64,000 bases of DNA from Massilia forsythiae (GCF_012849555.1 NZ_CP051685.1:248001-312000); one strand, 5' to 3'. Positions 33,660-48,558 are shown, numbered from the stretch's first letter. Program-made: numbers and translations. The notes: generated by a model not told the origin, from the sequence alone.

Positions 33660-34835
33660 TCAATTCATCACATTCAGTTCTTCGGTGCGGCGCGGCGGGT
33701 AGGTTTCCCACCGGCTGCAACCAGGACATTGCCAGTAATATTGCCTGGCCTTGAAACCGCAATGGCTGCACTGGTAGCGCGCCAGTTTCTGGGTATAGCC
33801 GTGCACCAGGTTCTTCACCATCGACAATTCTTCCCACACGTTGGCGGGCGCATCCATCAGGCGCGCTTCGAGCAGCTTGTCCAGGCCGAGCAGGGTCGGG
33901 TTGCGGCGCAACTCCTCGACCACCAGCTGTTTGGCAGCATCCACGCCGTTCAGTTCGATCACGGCCTTGAACACTACCTCGATCAGATCAATGGATGACG
34001 CTTCCGCCAGGTAGGAACGCAACAGGTTGACGCCCTCCTGCGGCCGCCCTACCTTGCGGTAGCCATCCATCAACCGTCCGGCGACCAGCGCCACGTGCGG
34101 TACGCTTTGCTGCTCCACGCGGCGCCAGGTCTTCAATGCGCCCTCGACATCGTCCTGCGCCAGCAGCGCGTCGCCATACAGGATAGTGGCGCGCACGCTC
34201 TTACGGTCGGCCAGCAATGCCTTGTCGAGCAGCGCCTTGGCTTCGTCCGGCTGCATGTGGACCATGGCATCTTGCGCCAGTTCGCAATAGAACTGGGCGA
34301 TTTCCTTGTGGTGGGCGCCGGCGCCGGATTCCTGCAGGCCCTCGGCCGCGGGAATGGCGCGCCGCCATTCCTTTTCGCGCTGGAAGATTTCCAGCAGCGC
34401 ACGCCGCGCCTGCACGCCATATTGCGTGTCCACCAGCAGATTGAACGTTTCCTCGGCGCGGTCGAGCAGGCCGGCCTTCAGGTAATCCATGCCCAGCTCG
34501 TACTGGGCATGCACCTGCTGGTCGATCGGCAGGTCCGGGCGCGACAGCAGGTTCTGGTGCACGCGGATGGCGCGCTCGGTCTCGCCGCGGCGGCGGAACA
34601 GATTACCGAGGGCAAAGTGCATCTCGGCGGTTTCGGGGTCCAGCTTGACGATCTCGATGAAGGCGTCGATCGCCTTGTCCGGCTGCTCGTTGAGCAGGAA
34701 ATTCAAGCCCTTGAAATAGCCGCGCGGCAGGCTGCGCGATTCGGACACCAGCTGCTTGATGTCGACGCGCGCCGCGATCCAGCCGAGGGCGAAAAAGACG
34801 GGGATGCCGAGCAGCCACCAGATTTCAAATTCCAT
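33660..34835 (-). CDS. lapB: Lipopolysaccharide assembly protein B
   Basis: Inner-membrane protein that controls LPS synthesis; in E. coli LapB brings LpxC to FtsH for degradation. 391 residues: an N-terminal membrane anchor (about 4-20, IWWLLGIPVFFALGWIA), TPR repeats (about 40-330) and a C-terminal rubredoxin-like zinc ribbon with Cys356, Cys359, Cys370 and Cys373 (QCSHCGF... QCPGCSRW). All four metal cysteines are intact. Paired with lapA 30 bases upstream, the usual arrangement. Confidence 0.95.
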   Translation of the reverse strand: MEFEIWWLLGIPVFFALGWIAARVDIKQLVSESRSLPRGYFKGLNFLLNEQPDKAIDAFIEIVKLDPETAEMHFALGNLFRRRGETERAIRVHQNLLSRPDLPIDQQVHAQYELGMDYLKAGLLDRAEETFNLLVDTQYGVQARRALLEIFQREKEWRRAIPAAEGLQESGAGAHHKEIAQFYCELAQDAMVHMQPDEAKALLDKALLADRKSVRATILYGDALLAQDDVEGALKTWRRVEQQSVPHVALVAGRLMDGYRKVGRPQEGVNLLRSYLAEASSIDLIEVVFKAVIELNGVDAAKQLVVEELRRNPTLLGLDKLLEARLMDAPANVWEELSMVKNLVHGYTQKLARYQCSHCGFKARQYYWQCPGCSRWETYPPRRTEELNVMN

Positions 34836-34865
34836 GCGATTCTTGTTGGTTTCGTTACGTGATCT

Positions 34866-35174
34866 TCAACGCGGCGCCACGCTGTCCGGTGCCGGCGCGG
34901 CGACGGCGGTACCGGCCGCGCTCTGCAGCGCCTGGATCGTGTCCTTGTGGCGCGAGCTTTCGCGGCGGTGGCGGAACACGGTCGGCGTCACCGCCAGGAT
35001 GCCGAAGGCGGCGCCGGCCACGAAAAAGGCCAGCAGCATCAGTACCAGCGGTCCGCGCAATTCATAGTTCAGGAAGAAGTGCAGGTCGACCTGGTGCGTG
35101 TTCTTCAGGGCGAAACTGAAGAACAGCACGAACAGGATGCATCCAATGATGGTGGAAACAAATTTCATCGGCAA
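34866..35174 (-). CDS. lapA: LapA domain (YciS-like) inner membrane protein
   Basis: 102 residues with two membrane segments (about 4-24 and 43-66) around the family motif FALKNTHQVDLHFFLNYELRGPLVLMLLAFF, then a charged C-terminal helix (FRHRRESSRHKDTIQAL). LapA works with LapB in LPS assembly control. First gene of lapA-lapB; separated from ihfB by about 245 bases that contain the ihfB terminator. Confidence 0.92.
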   Translation of the reverse strand: MPMKFVSTIIGCILFVLFFSFALKNTHQVDLHFFLNYELRGPLVLMLLAFFVAGAAFGILAVTPTVFRHRRESSRHKDTIQALQSAAGTAVAAPAPDSVAPR

Positions 35175-35361
35175 GTTCCGTCAGGAAAGACCATAAAGAG
35201 CGAGTGTCGCATAATCGGCGCGATTATTCAAAGCCGGCGCGGCTGGCGTGCGGCGCGGGCAGCGTGATTATACTTGGGTAACAAGGCCGTCATGGGGCGC
35301 ATGGCGCTTCTTGCACGTGCTTGAAGTGCCGGGCGAAACGCGGCCCGTTACCTGTCGCCGG

Positions 35362-35394
35362 CAAAAAAAAACGGCACCCCCTGGAGGATGCCGT
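35362..35394 (-). terminator. Rho-independent terminator after ihfB
   Basis: Minus strand: ACGGCATCC, short loop, GGGTGCCGT, then nine T. It lies 24 bases after the ihfB stop and separates the rpsA-ihfB transcript from lapA. Confidence 0.92.
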
Positions 35395-35418
35395 TCCTGT
35401 CTGCCACGGCAGACGACG

Positions 35419-35724
35419 TCAGTCTTCGATGATCGGCTGCCCGACCATCGCGTCGACCCGCTCGCGCAACTGCTTGCCCGGCTTGAAGTGGGGCACCCGT
35501 TTTTCGGGCACCATCACCTTGTCGCCGGACTTCGGGTTGCGGCCGATGCGGGGCGGCCGGCTGTTCAGCGCGAAGCTGCCGAAACCACGGATCTCGATGC
35601 GCTGCCCGGTCGCCAGGGCGTTGGTCATCGCATCGAGGATGGTCTTGACGGCGTACTCCGCATCCTTGGCCACGAGCTGGGAATAACGCTCGGCCAGGCG
35701 GTTGATCAGCTCGGACTTGGTCAT
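35419..35724 (-). CDS. ihfB: Integration host factor subunit beta
   Basis: DNA-bending protein that pairs with IhfA in replication, recombination and promoter architecture. 101 residues of the HU/IHF fold: [45 protein letters not shown] with the beta-arm and the proline region that intercalates into DNA, and [19 protein letters not shown]. Lies 27 bases after rpsA, the normal order. Confidence 0.96.
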   Translation of the reverse strand: MTKSELINRLAERYSQLVAKDAEYAVKTILDAMTNALATGQRIEIRGFGSFALNSRPPRIGRNPKSGDKVMVPEKRVPHFKPGKQLRERVDAMVGQPIIED

Positions 35725-35751
35725 CTGCGCGCTTTCAGCTCCGATTGAACC

Positions 35752-37458
<1,707 letters not shown>

Positions 37459-37611
37459 GAGTGTTTGAAAGGTTAGCCAGCAGAACGGCGATATGCGCTC
37501 TGAACTGGGTCAGGTTGAACCACGCCCGGGGACATCCCGGACACCATGCGGTGCGCCGCACACGCGGCGCACATTCCCGCCGATGCGGGTCGACTTCTCT
37601 ATCGTCGAATC

Positions 37612-38274
37612 CTACCGATGCGCATACCAGGCAAGCACCTGTTCCACCGCTTCCTCGGCCGTCATGCCCGAGGTATCGAGGAGGTGCGCATCTTCCGCCG
37701 GCGCCAGCGGCGCCACGGCGCGCCCGGTGTCGCGCGCGTCGCGAGACTGCAAATCCGCCAGCAGATCGTCCATACTAGCAGAAAATCCTTTGTCAATCAA
37801 TTGCTTATATCGGCGTTGCGCGCGCGCCTCAACGCTTGCTGTCAGGAACACTTTAAGACGGGCGCCAGGGAAGATCACGGTGCCCATGTCGCGCCCGTCG
37901 GCCACCAGGCCGGGCGTCTCGCGGAACGACAACTGCAGGCCGAACAGCGCATGGCGCACCGCCGGCAAGGCCGCGATGCGCGACGCCGTGTTTCCGACCT
38001 CCTCGGCGCGGATGGCGTTGCTCACCTCTTCCGTGCCCAGGTAGATGTGGCCGCCGTTGAAGCGCACCGGCAGGTGTTCGGCCACCTTGGCCAGCGCGTG
38101 CTCGTCGCCCAGGTCGATGCCGCGGCGCAGCGCCGACAGTGCGCTCAGGCGGTACAGGGCGCCCGAGTCGAGCAAATGGAAACCGAGGCGGTCGGCGACC
38201 TTGTGGGCCACCGTGCCCTTGCCGGAGGCGGTCGGTCCGTCGATGGTAATGACGGGAATGGTCGAATTTGGCAT
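37612..38274 (-). CDS. cmk: Cytidylate kinase
   Basis: Phosphorylates CMP and dCMP with ATP. 220 residues: P-loop [60 protein letters not shown] and a C-terminal lid region [13 protein letters not shown]. Placed between aroA and rpsA as in many proteobacteria; only 12 bases separate it from the aroA stop. Confidence 0.96.
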   Translation of the reverse strand: MPNSTIPVITIDGPTASGKGTVAHKVADRLGFHLLDSGALYRLSALSALRRGIDLGDEHALAKVAEHLPVRFNGGHIYLGTEEVSNAIRAEEVGNTASRIAALPAVRHALFGLQLSFRETPGLVADGRDMGTVIFPGARLKVFLTASVEARAQRRYKQLIDKGFSASMDDLLADLQSRDARDTGRAVAPLAPAEDAHLLDTSGMTAEEAVEQVLAWYAHR

Positions 38275-38286
38275 GTGTCTTTCAGG

Positions 38287-39615
38287 TCAAAACAACTCGT
38301 CCTTGGCGATCGATGCGAAGGTCTCGAAATAATCCGGGAAGGTCTTGGCCACGCACTTCGGATCGTTGATGCGCATCGCATTGCCGCGCCGCGCCGCGCC
38401 GTCCAGCGACGCCAGCGAGAAGCACATCGCCATGCGGTGGTCGTCGTAGGTGTCGATGGTGGCCGGGGTCAGCTCGGCCGGCGGCGTCACGCGCAGGTAA
38501 TCCGCGCCCTCTTCCACGATGGCGCCGACCTTGCGCAGCTCGGCCGCCATCGCCGCCAGGCGGTCGGTCTCCTTTACGCGCCAGCTGGCGATGTTGCGCA
38601 GCGTGCTGGTGCCGTCGGCATACAGCGCCGCCACCGCGATCGTCATGGCGGCGTCCGGGATGTGGTTGAAGTCGGCGTCGATGGCTTTCAGGGGCGCGTC
38701 GGCGCTGGCCTCGATCCAGGTGTCGCCGCGCGTCACGCGCGCGCCCATCAGTTCCAGCGCGTCGGCGAAGCGCACGTCGCCCTGGATGCTGTCGCGCCCT
38801 ACGCCTTCCACCCGCACCGGGCCGCCCGCGATCGCGCCCGCGGCCAGGAAGTACGAGGCGGACGAGGCGTCGCCCTCGACGCGGATGCTGCCCGGACTGG
38901 TATAGCGCTGGCCCGGACGCACGGTGAACGCACGCCAGCCGTCCTGCTCGACGGCGACGCCGAAGCGCCCCATCAGGTTCAGCGTGATCTCGATATACGG
39001 CTTCGAGATCAGCTCGCCGACCACCTCGATGGTCACCGGATGTTCCTTCGCCATCAGCGGCGCCGCCATCAGCAGCGCGGTCAGGAACTGGCTCGACACG
39101 TTGCCGCGCACCGCCATGCGCTCGGGCGCCACCTGGCCCGGACGGATGTGCAGCGGCGGATAGCCCGGGTTGCCGGTGTATTCGATGCGCGCGCCGACCG
39201 CGTTGAGGGCGTCGACCAGGTCGCCGATCGGGCGCTCGTGCATGCGGCTGACGCCGTGCAGCGTGAAGTCGCCGCCGATCACGGCCAGCGCCGCCGTCAG
39301 CGGGCGGATCGCGGTGCCGGCGTTGCCCATGAACAGGTCGGCCTTGGCATTCGGCAGCGTCCCGCCGCTGCCGTGCACCACGTGGGTGTGGTCGTTCTTC
39401 TGTTCCCAGCCGATGCCGAGTTCGCGCAGCGCGCCCAGCATGACCAGGGTATCGTCGGACGCCAGCAGGTCGTGGATGACGGTGGTGCCCTCGGCCAGCG
39501 CCGCCAGCAGCAGCGTGCGGTTGGAAATGCTCTTCGAGCCCGGCAGGCGCACCGCGCCGCGCGCGTGCATTACCGGTTCCAGGTCGATGTGTTGGGGGTA
39601 GTGTTTGGACTGCAT
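38287..39615 (-). CDS. aroA: 3-phosphoshikimate 1-carboxyvinyltransferase (EPSP synthase)
   Basis: Sixth step of the shikimate pathway, joining PEP to shikimate 3-phosphate. 442 residues from ATG 39615 ([20 protein letters not shown]): substrate loops [20 protein letters not shown] and [19 protein letters not shown], plus [19 protein letters not shown]. The NAGTAIRP loop is the class I, glyphosate-sensitive form. It begins four bases after the tyrA stop; an upstream in-frame extension would lie inside tyrA and is not used. Confidence 0.95.
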   Translation of the reverse strand: MQSKHYPQHIDLEPVMHARGAVRLPGSKSISNRTLLLAALAEGTTVIHDLLASDDTLVMLGALRELGIGWEQKNDHTHVVHGSGGTLPNAKADLFMGNAGTAIRPLTAALAVIGGDFTLHGVSRMHERPIGDLVDALNAVGARIEYTGNPGYPPLHIRPGQVAPERMAVRGNVSSQFLTALLMAAPLMAKEHPVTIEVVGELISKPYIEITLNLMGRFGVAVEQDGWRAFTVRPGQRYTSPGSIRVEGDASSASYFLAAGAIAGGPVRVEGVGRDSIQGDVRFADALELMGARVTRGDTWIEASADAPLKAIDADFNHIPDAAMTIAVAALYADGTSTLRNIASWRVKETDRLAAMAAELRKVGAIVEEGADYLRVTPPAELTPATIDTYDDHRMAMCFSLASLDGAARRGNAMRINDPKCVAKTFPDYFETFASIAKDELF

Positions 39616-39619
39616 GATG

Positions 39620-40522
39620 TCATTTTCCTGAGATGGGCGGAAGCGGCTGCTCGGCCGCTTCGATCGCTTCGATCCACGCACGGCGGGCATGCTGGGCATT
39701 GGCATAGACGCTTTCCAGCGCCGTCCCGTCCGCAGCCGCCAGGCGCGCGCGCAGGCCGTGTAATTGTGCCAGATAGGCATCCAGTTCGCCCAGCAGCGCG
39801 GCGCGGTTGGCCAGGCTGATGTCGCGCCACATCTCCGGCGACGAGCCGGCGATGCGCGTGAAATCGCGGAAGCCGCTGGCGGCGTACTGGAACAGCAGAT
39901 CCGCGTGCGGCTTCCTGGCGATGTCGTCCACCAGCGCGTAGGCCAGCAGGTGCGGCAGGTGGCTGACCGCGGCGAACACGCGGTCGTGCTCGGCCGGGTC
40001 GAGGCGGTGGATGATGGCGCCGCAGGCGCGCCAGGCGGCGGCCACGCGCTCGACTGATTGCGCCGGGTTTTCCGGCAGCGGCGTCAGCACCGCTTTCTTG
40101 CCGCGGTACAGGTCGGGCAGCGCCGCGTCCGGACCGTTGGTTTCGCGCCCGGCGATCGGGTGGCCGGGCACGAACTGCCCCACGCGTTCCCCCAGCGCCG
40201 CGCGCGCCGCCCGCACCACGTCCGCCTTGGTGCTGCCGGCGTCGGTGACGATCGTGTGCGGTTCCAGCCACGGCGTCAGGTTCGCGAGGATGGCGCCGGT
40301 CTGGGCCACCGGCGCCGCCACCAGCACCAGGTCGGCGCCGCGCAGCGCTGCTTGCGCGGAAGTGGATACGGCGTCGACGATACCGAGTTCGCGCGCGCGC
40401 GCCAGCGCGGCGGACGAGCGCTCCAGCCCGACGATATGCCCGGCCGCGCGCGCCGCCTTCAGGCCGAGCGCGAACGAGCCGCCGATCAGGCCGACGCCGA
40501 CGATGACGACTTTATCGAACAT
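39620..40522 (-). CDS. tyrA: Prephenate dehydrogenase
   Basis: Oxidative decarboxylation of prephenate (or arogenate) toward tyrosine. 300 residues: NAD-binding [52 protein letters not shown], and the His-containing [19 protein letters not shown]. No chorismate mutase domain is fused; that activity is in pheA. Its ATG abuts the hisC stop directly, with no gap, so translation is coupled. Confidence 0.95.
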   Translation of the reverse strand: MFDKVVIVGVGLIGGSFALGLKAARAAGHIVGLERSSAALARARELGIVDAVSTSAQAALRGADLVLVAAPVAQTGAILANLTPWLEPHTIVTDAGSTKADVVRAARAALGERVGQFVPGHPIAGRETNGPDAALPDLYRGKKAVLTPLPENPAQSVERVAAAWRACGAIIHRLDPAEHDRVFAAVSHLPHLLAYALVDDIARKPHADLLFQYAASGFRDFTRIAGSSPEMWRDISLANRAALLGELDAYLAQLHGLRARLAAADGTALESVYANAQHARRAWIEAIEAAEQPLPPISGK

Positions 40523-41626
40523 TCAGCCCAGCGCTTTCTTCAGCGCGTCGACGAAACGCGCGTTCTCGTCCGGCAGGCCGATCGAGATGCGCAGCCATTG
40601 CGGCAAGCCGTAGGCGCCGACCGGGCGCACGATCACGCCCTGCTTGAGCAGCGCGATGTTGACGCGCGCGCCGGCGCCCTCGTCCTCGCCCACCTTCACC
40701 AGCACGAAGTTGCCGTACGACGGCACGTATTCCAGGCCGAGTTCATCGAAGGCGGCGGTCAGCTGGCGGTAGCCGGCGCGGTTGTTCTCGGCGCCCTTTT
40801 CCAAAAATGCCTTGTCGTTGAGCGCGGCGATGGCGGCGGCCTGGGCCAGCGAATTCACGTTGAACGGCTGGCGCACGCGGTTCATGAGGTCGGTCAGCGC
40901 CGGCTGGGCGATGGCGAAACCGACGCGCAGGCCGGCCAGGCCGTAGGCCTTGGAAAAGGTGCGCGAGACGATCAGGTTCGGGTGGTTGCGCACCCAGGCG
41001 GTCGACTCGAACTGGTCCTTCTCTTCCAGGAACTCGTTGTAGGCTTCGTCCAGCACGACGACGACATGGGCCGGCACCTTGGCCAGGAAGGCCTCGATCT
41101 CGGCGGCCGGTATGAAGGTGCCGGTCGGGTTGTTCGGGTTGGCGATGTACAGCAGGCGCGTGTCAGCGTCGATGGCCGCGGCCATCGCGTCCAGGTCGTG
41201 GCCGTGGCCGCGCGCCGGCACGCTCACGCCGCGCGCGCCCACGCCCTGTGCCGCCAGCGCGTACACCGCGAACGAATACTGCGAATAGATCACGCCCTGT
41301 CCCTTTTGCACGAAGGCGTGGGCGGCGATTTCCAGGATGTCGTTGGAGCCGTTGCCGAGCGTGATCCAGTCGGCCGGCACGTCGTAGCGCGCGGCCAGCG
41401 CCGCCTTCAGGTCGAAGCCGTTGGCGTCCGGGTAGCGTCCGAGTTCGGCGGCGGCAGCGGCCATCGCGGCTTGCGCCGATGCCGGCACGCCGAACGGATT
41501 TTCGTTGGACGCCAGCTTGACGATGTTCGCTTCGTCGAGGCCGAACTCGCGGGCGACTTCGGAAATGGGTTTGCCGGCCTGGTAAGGGGCGATGGCGCGG
41601 ATGTACTCTGGACCGAATTGCGACAT
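40523..41626 (-). CDS. hisC: Histidinol-phosphate/aromatic aminotransferase
   Basis: PLP aminotransferase of 367 residues: KLASNENPFGVP, GNGSNDILEIAAHAFVQKG, IANPNNPTGTFIP, and SRTFSKAYGLAGLRVGFAI with the PLP lysine. Because it lies between pheA and tyrA, it probably transaminates aromatic precursors, perhaps as well as histidinol phosphate; a second hisC in the his operon is common in this order, which I cannot check here. Confidence 0.94.
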   Translation of the reverse strand: MSQFGPEYIRAIAPYQAGKPISEVAREFGLDEANIVKLASNENPFGVPASAQAAMAAAAAELGRYPDANGFDLKAALAARYDVPADWITLGNGSNDILEIAAHAFVQKGQGVIYSQYSFAVYALAAQGVGARGVSVPARGHGHDLDAMAAAIDADTRLLYIANPNNPTGTFIPAAEIEAFLAKVPAHVVVVLDEAYNEFLEEKDQFESTAWVRNHPNLIVSRTFSKAYGLAGLRVGFAIAQPALTDLMNRVRQPFNVNSLAQAAAIAALNDKAFLEKGAENNRAGYRQLTAAFDELGLEYVPSYGNFVLVKVGEDEGAGARVNIALLKQGVIVRPVGAYGLPQWLRISIGLPDENARFVDALKKALG

Positions 41627-41656
41627 GGGATTCTCTTGTGCGTTGCTGGAATGAGT

Positions 41657-42727
41657 TTACAGTGCGAGCGGATAGGAACCGAGCACCTTGAAGAAGGCGG
41701 CGTTGTCCTTCAGTTCGTCGAGCGCGCGGCTCACCGCGGCGTCCTGGACATGGCCTTCGACGTCGACGTAGAAATAGTATTCCCAGGTGCCGATGCGCGC
41801 CGGACGCGACTCGAAGCGCGTCATCGACACGCCGTGCTTCGACAATGGCGCCAGCAGGTTGTACACGGCGCCGGCCTTGTTCGGCACCGCCAGCACCAGC
41901 GAGGTGCGGTCCTGGCCCGACGGGCCGGCGGCCTGCCGGCCGATCACCGCGAAGCGGGTGCGGTTGTGCGGGTCGTCCTGGATGTGGGCCTGCACCACGC
42001 CCAGCTTGTACTGCTCGCCCGCCATCTCGCTGGCGATCGCCGCCACGCCCGCGTCCTGGCTGGCCAGCACCGCGGCTTCGGCGTTGGAGGCGACCGCGCG
42101 CCGCTCGATGCCCGGATGGTGCAGGTTGAGCCAGACCTGGCACTGGGCCAGCGCCTGCGAATGCGCGCAGATGACGGTCACGCCGTCCATGCTGCCGGTC
42201 TTCGTCATGAGACTGTGGTGCACAGGGATCGAGACTTCGCCGCTGATCAGCGTGGTGGTGGCCAGCATCAGGTCGAGCGTGCGGTTGATCGCGCCCTCCG
42301 ACGAATTCTCGACCGGCACCACGCCGTAGTCGGCGGTGCCGGCCTCGGTGGCGCGGAACACCTCGTCGATCGAGATGCACGGCAGCGCCTCGACCGCGCT
42401 GCCGAAGTGCTGGAACACGGCTTGCTCGCTGAAGGTGCCGGTGGGGCCGAGATAGGCCACCGTGACGCGCTTTTCCAGCGCGCGGCAGGACGACATGATC
42501 TCGCGGAAGATGGTCTGCACGTCGCGGCTGTTCAGCGGGCCCGGATTGCGCTCGGCCACGCCGCGCAGCACCTGGGCCTCGCGCTCGGGACGGAACACCG
42601 GGGCCATGGTCTCGGCCTTGACGTGGCCGACTTCCTGGGCGACCTTGCCGCGCCGGCTCAGCAGTTCCAGGATTTGCGCGTCGATCGCATCGATCTGTTC
42701 GCGCAGGGGTTTGAGTTTGTCTGTCAT
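41657..42727 (-). CDS. pheA: Bifunctional chorismate mutase/prephenate dehydratase
   Basis: P-protein making phenylpyruvate. 356 residues from ATG 42727: chorismate mutase domain (1-85, KPLREQIDAIDAQILELLSRRGKVAQEVGHVK), prephenate dehydratase (about 90-270, YLGPTGTFSEQAVFQHFG, VPVENSSEGAINRTLDLM and TRFAVIG), and an ACT domain with MTRFESRPARIGTWEYYFYVDVEGH for phenylalanine feedback. The ESRP motif is intact. Thirty bases before hisC in the aromatic operon. Confidence 0.96.
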   Translation of the reverse strand: MTDKLKPLREQIDAIDAQILELLSRRGKVAQEVGHVKAETMAPVFRPEREAQVLRGVAERNPGPLNSRDVQTIFREIMSSCRALEKRVTVAYLGPTGTFSEQAVFQHFGSAVEALPCISIDEVFRATEAGTADYGVVPVENSSEGAINRTLDLMLATTTLISGEVSIPVHHSLMTKTGSMDGVTVICAHSQALAQCQVWLNLHHPGIERRAVASNAEAAVLASQDAGVAAIASEMAGEQYKLGVVQAHIQDDPHNRTRFAVIGRQAAGPSGQDRTSLVLAVPNKAGAVYNLLAPLSKHGVSMTRFESRPARIGTWEYYFYVDVEGHVQDAAVSRALDELKDNAAFFKVLGSYPLAL

Positions 42728-42765
42728 CGTATGCTCGTAAGATGCGGTTCGCCGGTGGCGGTAAC

Positions 42766-42873
42766 CCGTCGTCCCCGCGCAGGCGGGGACCCATACCGAG
42801 CGGACGGAAGTGAAGACGCAAAGCGTGCGGCTCCAGTCATTCAGCATGGGTCCCCGCCTTCGCGGGGACGACG
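42766..42873. repeat. Paired REP-like (BIME) element between serC and pheA
   Basis: Left copy GTCGTCCCCGCGCAGGCGGG and GACCCATACC at 42766-42797; right copy in inverse orientation, CATGGGTCCCCGCC... GGGGACGAC, at 42845-42873. Each half makes its own hairpin and the two halves are inverted relative to each other. Same architecture at 55613-55739 and 62343-62463. Confidence 0.85.
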
Positions 42874-42881
42874 ATGGTGCG

Positions 42882-43970
42882 TTACCGGCCCGCGAACTCG
42901 TTCAAATAATCGACCAGGGCTTGCACGCCCTCGATCGGCATCGCGTTGTAGATCGATGCCCGCATGCCGCCGACGGACTTGTGGCCCTTCAGTTGCAGCA
43001 GCCCGCGCGCCTTGGCGCCGGCCAGGAATAGGTCGTTCAGGGATTCGTCGCGCAGATAAAAGGGTACGTTCATGCGCGAACGGGCTTCGGGCGCCACACG
43101 GTTCCGGTAGAAATCGTCGGCGTCCAGCGCCGTGTACAGCAGGCGCGCTTTTTCGATATTCGTTCGTTCGATCGCCGCCACCCCGCCCAGCCGCTTCAGG
43201 TGGGCGAACACCAGCCCGGCGATATAGATCGCGTAGGTCGGCGGCGTGTTCAGCATCGAGTCGGCATCGGCCACGGCGCGCCAGTTGAACACGCCCGGGC
43301 AGATCGGCAGCGCACTGTCGAGCAGGTCGTCGCGCACGATCGCCAGCGTCAGGCCGGCCGGGCCGATGTTCTTCTGGGCGCCGGCGAAGATCACGCCATA
43401 CTTCGCCACGTCGACGCTGCGTGACAGGATGTGCGAGGACATGTCGGCCACGAGAGGCACGTCACCCTGCACCGTCGGCGCGAAGTCGAACTCGACCCCG
43501 TCGATGGTCTCGTTGGTGCACACGTGCAGGTAGGCGGCGCCGGGCGTCAGGCGCCACGTTTCCTGCGGCGGCACGGCGGTGAAACCGTTCGCCTCGGCGG
43601 ACGCGGCGACATTGACGTTGGCGTAGCGTTTGGCTTCCTTGACCGACTTGCCCGACCAGGAACCGGTGTGCACGAAATCGATGGTGGCCGGCTGCGCCGC
43701 GCGCCCCAGCAGATTGAGCGGCACGATCGCGTTCTGGCCCAGCCCCCCGCCCTGCATGAACAGGATCCTGTAGTTGACCGGGACCGCGAGGAGTTCGCGC
43801 AGGTCGGTTTCGGCCTGCTCGTAGATCGCGATGAATTCCGGGCCGCGGTGGCTCATCTCCATCACCGACATGCCGCTGCCGTGCCAGTCGAGCATCTCGG
43901 CCGCGGCCTGCTGCAGCACTGCCTTCGGGAGGACGGCGGGGCCGGCGGAAAAATTGAATACCTGGGTCAC
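42882..43970 (-). CDS. serC: Phosphoserine aminotransferase
   Basis: PLP enzyme of serine (and pyridoxine) synthesis. 362 residues: [47 protein letters not shown], the Lys-containing [23 protein letters not shown] and [25 protein letters not shown]. Normal length. Order gyrA, DUF2059 gene, serC, pheA is kept as in relatives, with the REP pair inserted between serC and pheA. Confidence 0.96.
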   Translation of the reverse strand: MTQVFNFSAGPAVLPKAVLQQAAAEMLDWHGSGMSVMEMSHRGPEFIAIYEQAETDLRELLAVPVNYRILFMQGGGLGQNAIVPLNLLGRAAQPATIDFVHTGSWSGKSVKEAKRYANVNVAASAEANGFTAVPPQETWRLTPGAAYLHVCTNETIDGVEFDFAPTVQGDVPLVADMSSHILSRSVDVAKYGVIFAGAQKNIGPAGLTLAIVRDDLLDSALPICPGVFNWRAVADADSMLNTPPTYAIYIAGLVFAHLKRLGGVAAIERTNIEKARLLYTALDADDFYRNRVAPEARSRMNVPFYLRDESLNDLFLAGAKARGLLQLKGHKSVGGMRASIYNAMPIEGVQALVDYLNEFAGR

Positions 43971-43983
43971 TCGTGTGTTCCGA

Positions 43984-44535
43984 TCATTGCTTGCCGACGA
44001 AATTCCGGGTCGTCTGGGCCATCAGCTTCTGGATACGCGGCATCATGACGCGGCTGCTCATTTCCATCGACTGCGCCATCAGCTTCGGCATGTTGGCCAT
44101 CATCTTTTGCCCGAGCGGCGACGTATAAAAGGCGGTCAATTGGTGGATTTCGTCGACCGTGTAGGTCTGCGCATACAACGGTACCATTTCCTTGAGCATG
44201 TCGTCGACCAGGCCCGGATCGTTGAAGATCGCCTGCAAGCGCACCGTCATCGCCGGCAATTCCTTGTCGAGGCGCTCGGTCGCTTCCTTCTTCTGGGCCG
44301 CGCTCATGTTCGCGTCGGCCTGGATCGCGCCGGCGATCCCGCCGCGCATCTGGGCCGGCATGGCGGCGACGGCCTGCTTCATCGCCAGGATCATCGTATC
44401 GCGGATCTTCATCGCATCGAACATCTGGCGCGTGGCCTGCTCGACGGCAGGATTGGCGACAGGCGCGCTCTGCGCAAACGACGGCGTGGACGACATGGCG
44501 AAGATGACGGCAACGGCGGCGAGTTGTTTTTTCAC
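43984..44535 (-). CDS. DUF2059 domain secreted protein
   Basis: 183 residues from GTG 44535 with AAGGA upstream: signal peptide [21 protein letters not shown], then a helical periplasmic domain with the DUF2059 pattern [49 protein letters not shown]. Function unknown; the domain is widespread in proteobacteria beside gyrA or other essential genes. Only 13 bases precede the serC start, so they share a transcript. Confidence 0.88.
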   Translation of the reverse strand: MKKQLAAVAVIFAMSSTPSFAQSAPVANPAVEQATRQMFDAMKIRDTMILAMKQAVAAMPAQMRGGIAGAIQADANMSAAQKKEATERLDKELPAMTVRLQAIFNDPGLVDDMLKEMVPLYAQTYTVDEIHQLTAFYTSPLGQKMMANMPKLMAQSMEMSSRVMMPRIQKLMAQTTRNFVGKQ

Positions 44536-44720
44536 AGCGATTTCCTTGAAATGACATGGACGCAAAGAGGGCGTGAACCCCGACCCGGTTGCGGGCCGCC
44601 CTGATTTTCGCATGAAACTTGCAAGAAATCCTATACCGGCGTGTTTTCCCGCCTGCGATGCCGATGGCGCGGCGCCACCACAGCGCCGCGGCCGGTCCGC
44701 TGAAAACCGCTGCGGTAATG

Positions 44721-44754
44721 AAAAAGCCGCCGGCGGCGGATGCGCGCGGCGGCT
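44721..44754 (-). terminator. Rho-independent terminator after gyrA
   Basis: Minus strand: AGCCGCCG, a loop, CGGCGGCT followed by T run (AGCCGCCG at 44725-44732 and CGGCGGCT at 44747-44754 as read on the plus strand). About 45 bases after the gyrA stop. Confidence 0.8.
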
Positions 44755-44799
44755 CGGCGGTACGACCGGGGCAGGCGGCCAGCGCCTGCCCGCCTACCC

Positions 44800-47415
<2,616 letters not shown>

Positions 47416-47815
47416 TGGCGTTTCGGTCGATTTCAACCGATAAATTTGAGTTCACGAAAAGAACGATTTTACCACGCGCGCTATATCAGCAGCACACTTT
47501 GAAGGCAAGTCTCTCCCGAATGAAAATCGGGCTTCGTTACGCGATTGACACATGCCTGTCATAAACTTTCGTCAAGCTTGCGACCTGTTCACAACACGTT
47601 GTTGCGCAGAAACAACGAGACAAATCCCATGCACCGTAATTGAGCAGTCGCCCGTCGTGCTGGCGTAGCGCATGTGGCAAAATGGCCGAGAAGTTAATTG
47701 CTTGTTTCACAATGCGAAACGAACGCGACAAATGCAGATGTTAATATTCTGCCTACACCCAAGCGAGGGCGCGCTGTTTCGCAACGCGAAGATTTTACCG
47801 AAAGGAAGAAAGAAT
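47416..47815. other. Divergent intergenic region between gyrA and the OmpA-like gene
   Basis: 400 bases, AT-richer than the genes, with no supportable reading frame. It must hold both promoters. A possible -10 for the ompA-type gene is TAATAT at 47742-47747. TTGACA occurs at 47544 without a well-placed -10. Short dyads such as TTTC...GAAA around 47706-47720 and TTTCGCAACGCGAAG around 47777 are present. No RNA gene recognised. Confidence 0.5.
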
Positions 47816-48538
47816 ATGAATAAATTGGCAACCCTGATGCTCGCCGCCACGGCAGCGATGGCAGGCAGCGCGTTCGCACAGAGCGCACCGCCGTACGCGC
47901 CGCTGACCACCGACATCCAGGCTCCGAAGCCAAACAGCGCCTACCTGCAGGATTCGCGCGGCGTGATCGTGCGCAATCCGAACGGCCTGTGCTGGCGCAC
48001 CGGCTACTGGACCCCGGCCGACGCGGTCCCGGGTTGCGATGCGCCGCTGTGCGTCGAGCCGGAGCGCCTGGAAAACGGCAAGTGCGTCGCCCCGCCGCCG
48101 CCGGCCCCGCCGGCTGAAACCGCACCGGCCCCGACCCCGGCGCCGACGCCTGTTCCGGCACCGGTGCCGACCTCGGAAAAGGTCAGCTACTCGGCCGACG
48201 CCTTCTTCGACTTCGACAAGGCCGTGCTGAAGCCGGCCGGCAAGGCTTCGCTGGACGACCTGGTCTCGAAGCTGAAGGACATCAACCTGGAAGTCATCAT
48301 CGCCGTCGGCCATACCGACTCGGTCGGCACAGATGCCTACAACCAGAAGCTGTCGGTGCGCCGCGCCGAAGCCGTCAAGTCCTACCTGCAGGGAAAGGGC
48401 GTCGAATCGACCCGCATCTACACCGAAGGCAAGGGCGAGAAGCAGCCGGTTGCCGACAACGGCACCGATGCCGGCCGCGCCAAGAACCGCCGCGTCGAGA
48501 TCGAAGTGGTCGGCACGCGCAACACCCAGCAGCAGTAA
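47816..48538 (+). CDS. OmpA-family outer membrane/peptidoglycan-binding protein
   Basis: 240 residues: signal peptide MNKLATLMLAATAAMAGSAFA, a small N-terminal domain with CWRTGYWTPADAVPGCDAPLC (cysteine pair), a Pro/Ala-rich hinge (about 95-120), and a C-terminal OmpA domain (YSADAFFDFDKAVLKPAGK, GHTDSVGTDAYNQKLSVRRAEAVKSYL, GKNRRVEIEV-like NRRVEIEVVG) that binds peptidoglycan. There is no eight-stranded barrel, so it is the short OmpA-like type found next to gyrA in Burkholderiales. Strong RBS AAGGAAGAAAG. Probably highly expressed and monocistronic, with its own terminator. Confidence 0.93.
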   Translation: MNKLATLMLAATAAMAGSAFAQSAPPYAPLTTDIQAPKPNSAYLQDSRGVIVRNPNGLCWRTGYWTPADAVPGCDAPLCVEPERLENGKCVAPPPPAPPAETAPAPTPAPTPVPAPVPTSEKVSYSADAFFDFDKAVLKPAGKASLDDLVSKLKDINLEVIIAVGHTDSVGTDAYNQKLSVRRAEAVKSYLQGKGVESTRIYTEGKGEKQPVADNGTDAGRAKNRRVEIEVVGTRNTQQQ

Positions 48539-48558
48539 TCTCCCGCTGCCGGACGAAG

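Noticed and set aside
42766-42873. Insertion sequence or MITE with target duplication
   Set aside because: No transposase, no clear flanking direct repeats; REP/BIME-type pairing explains it better.
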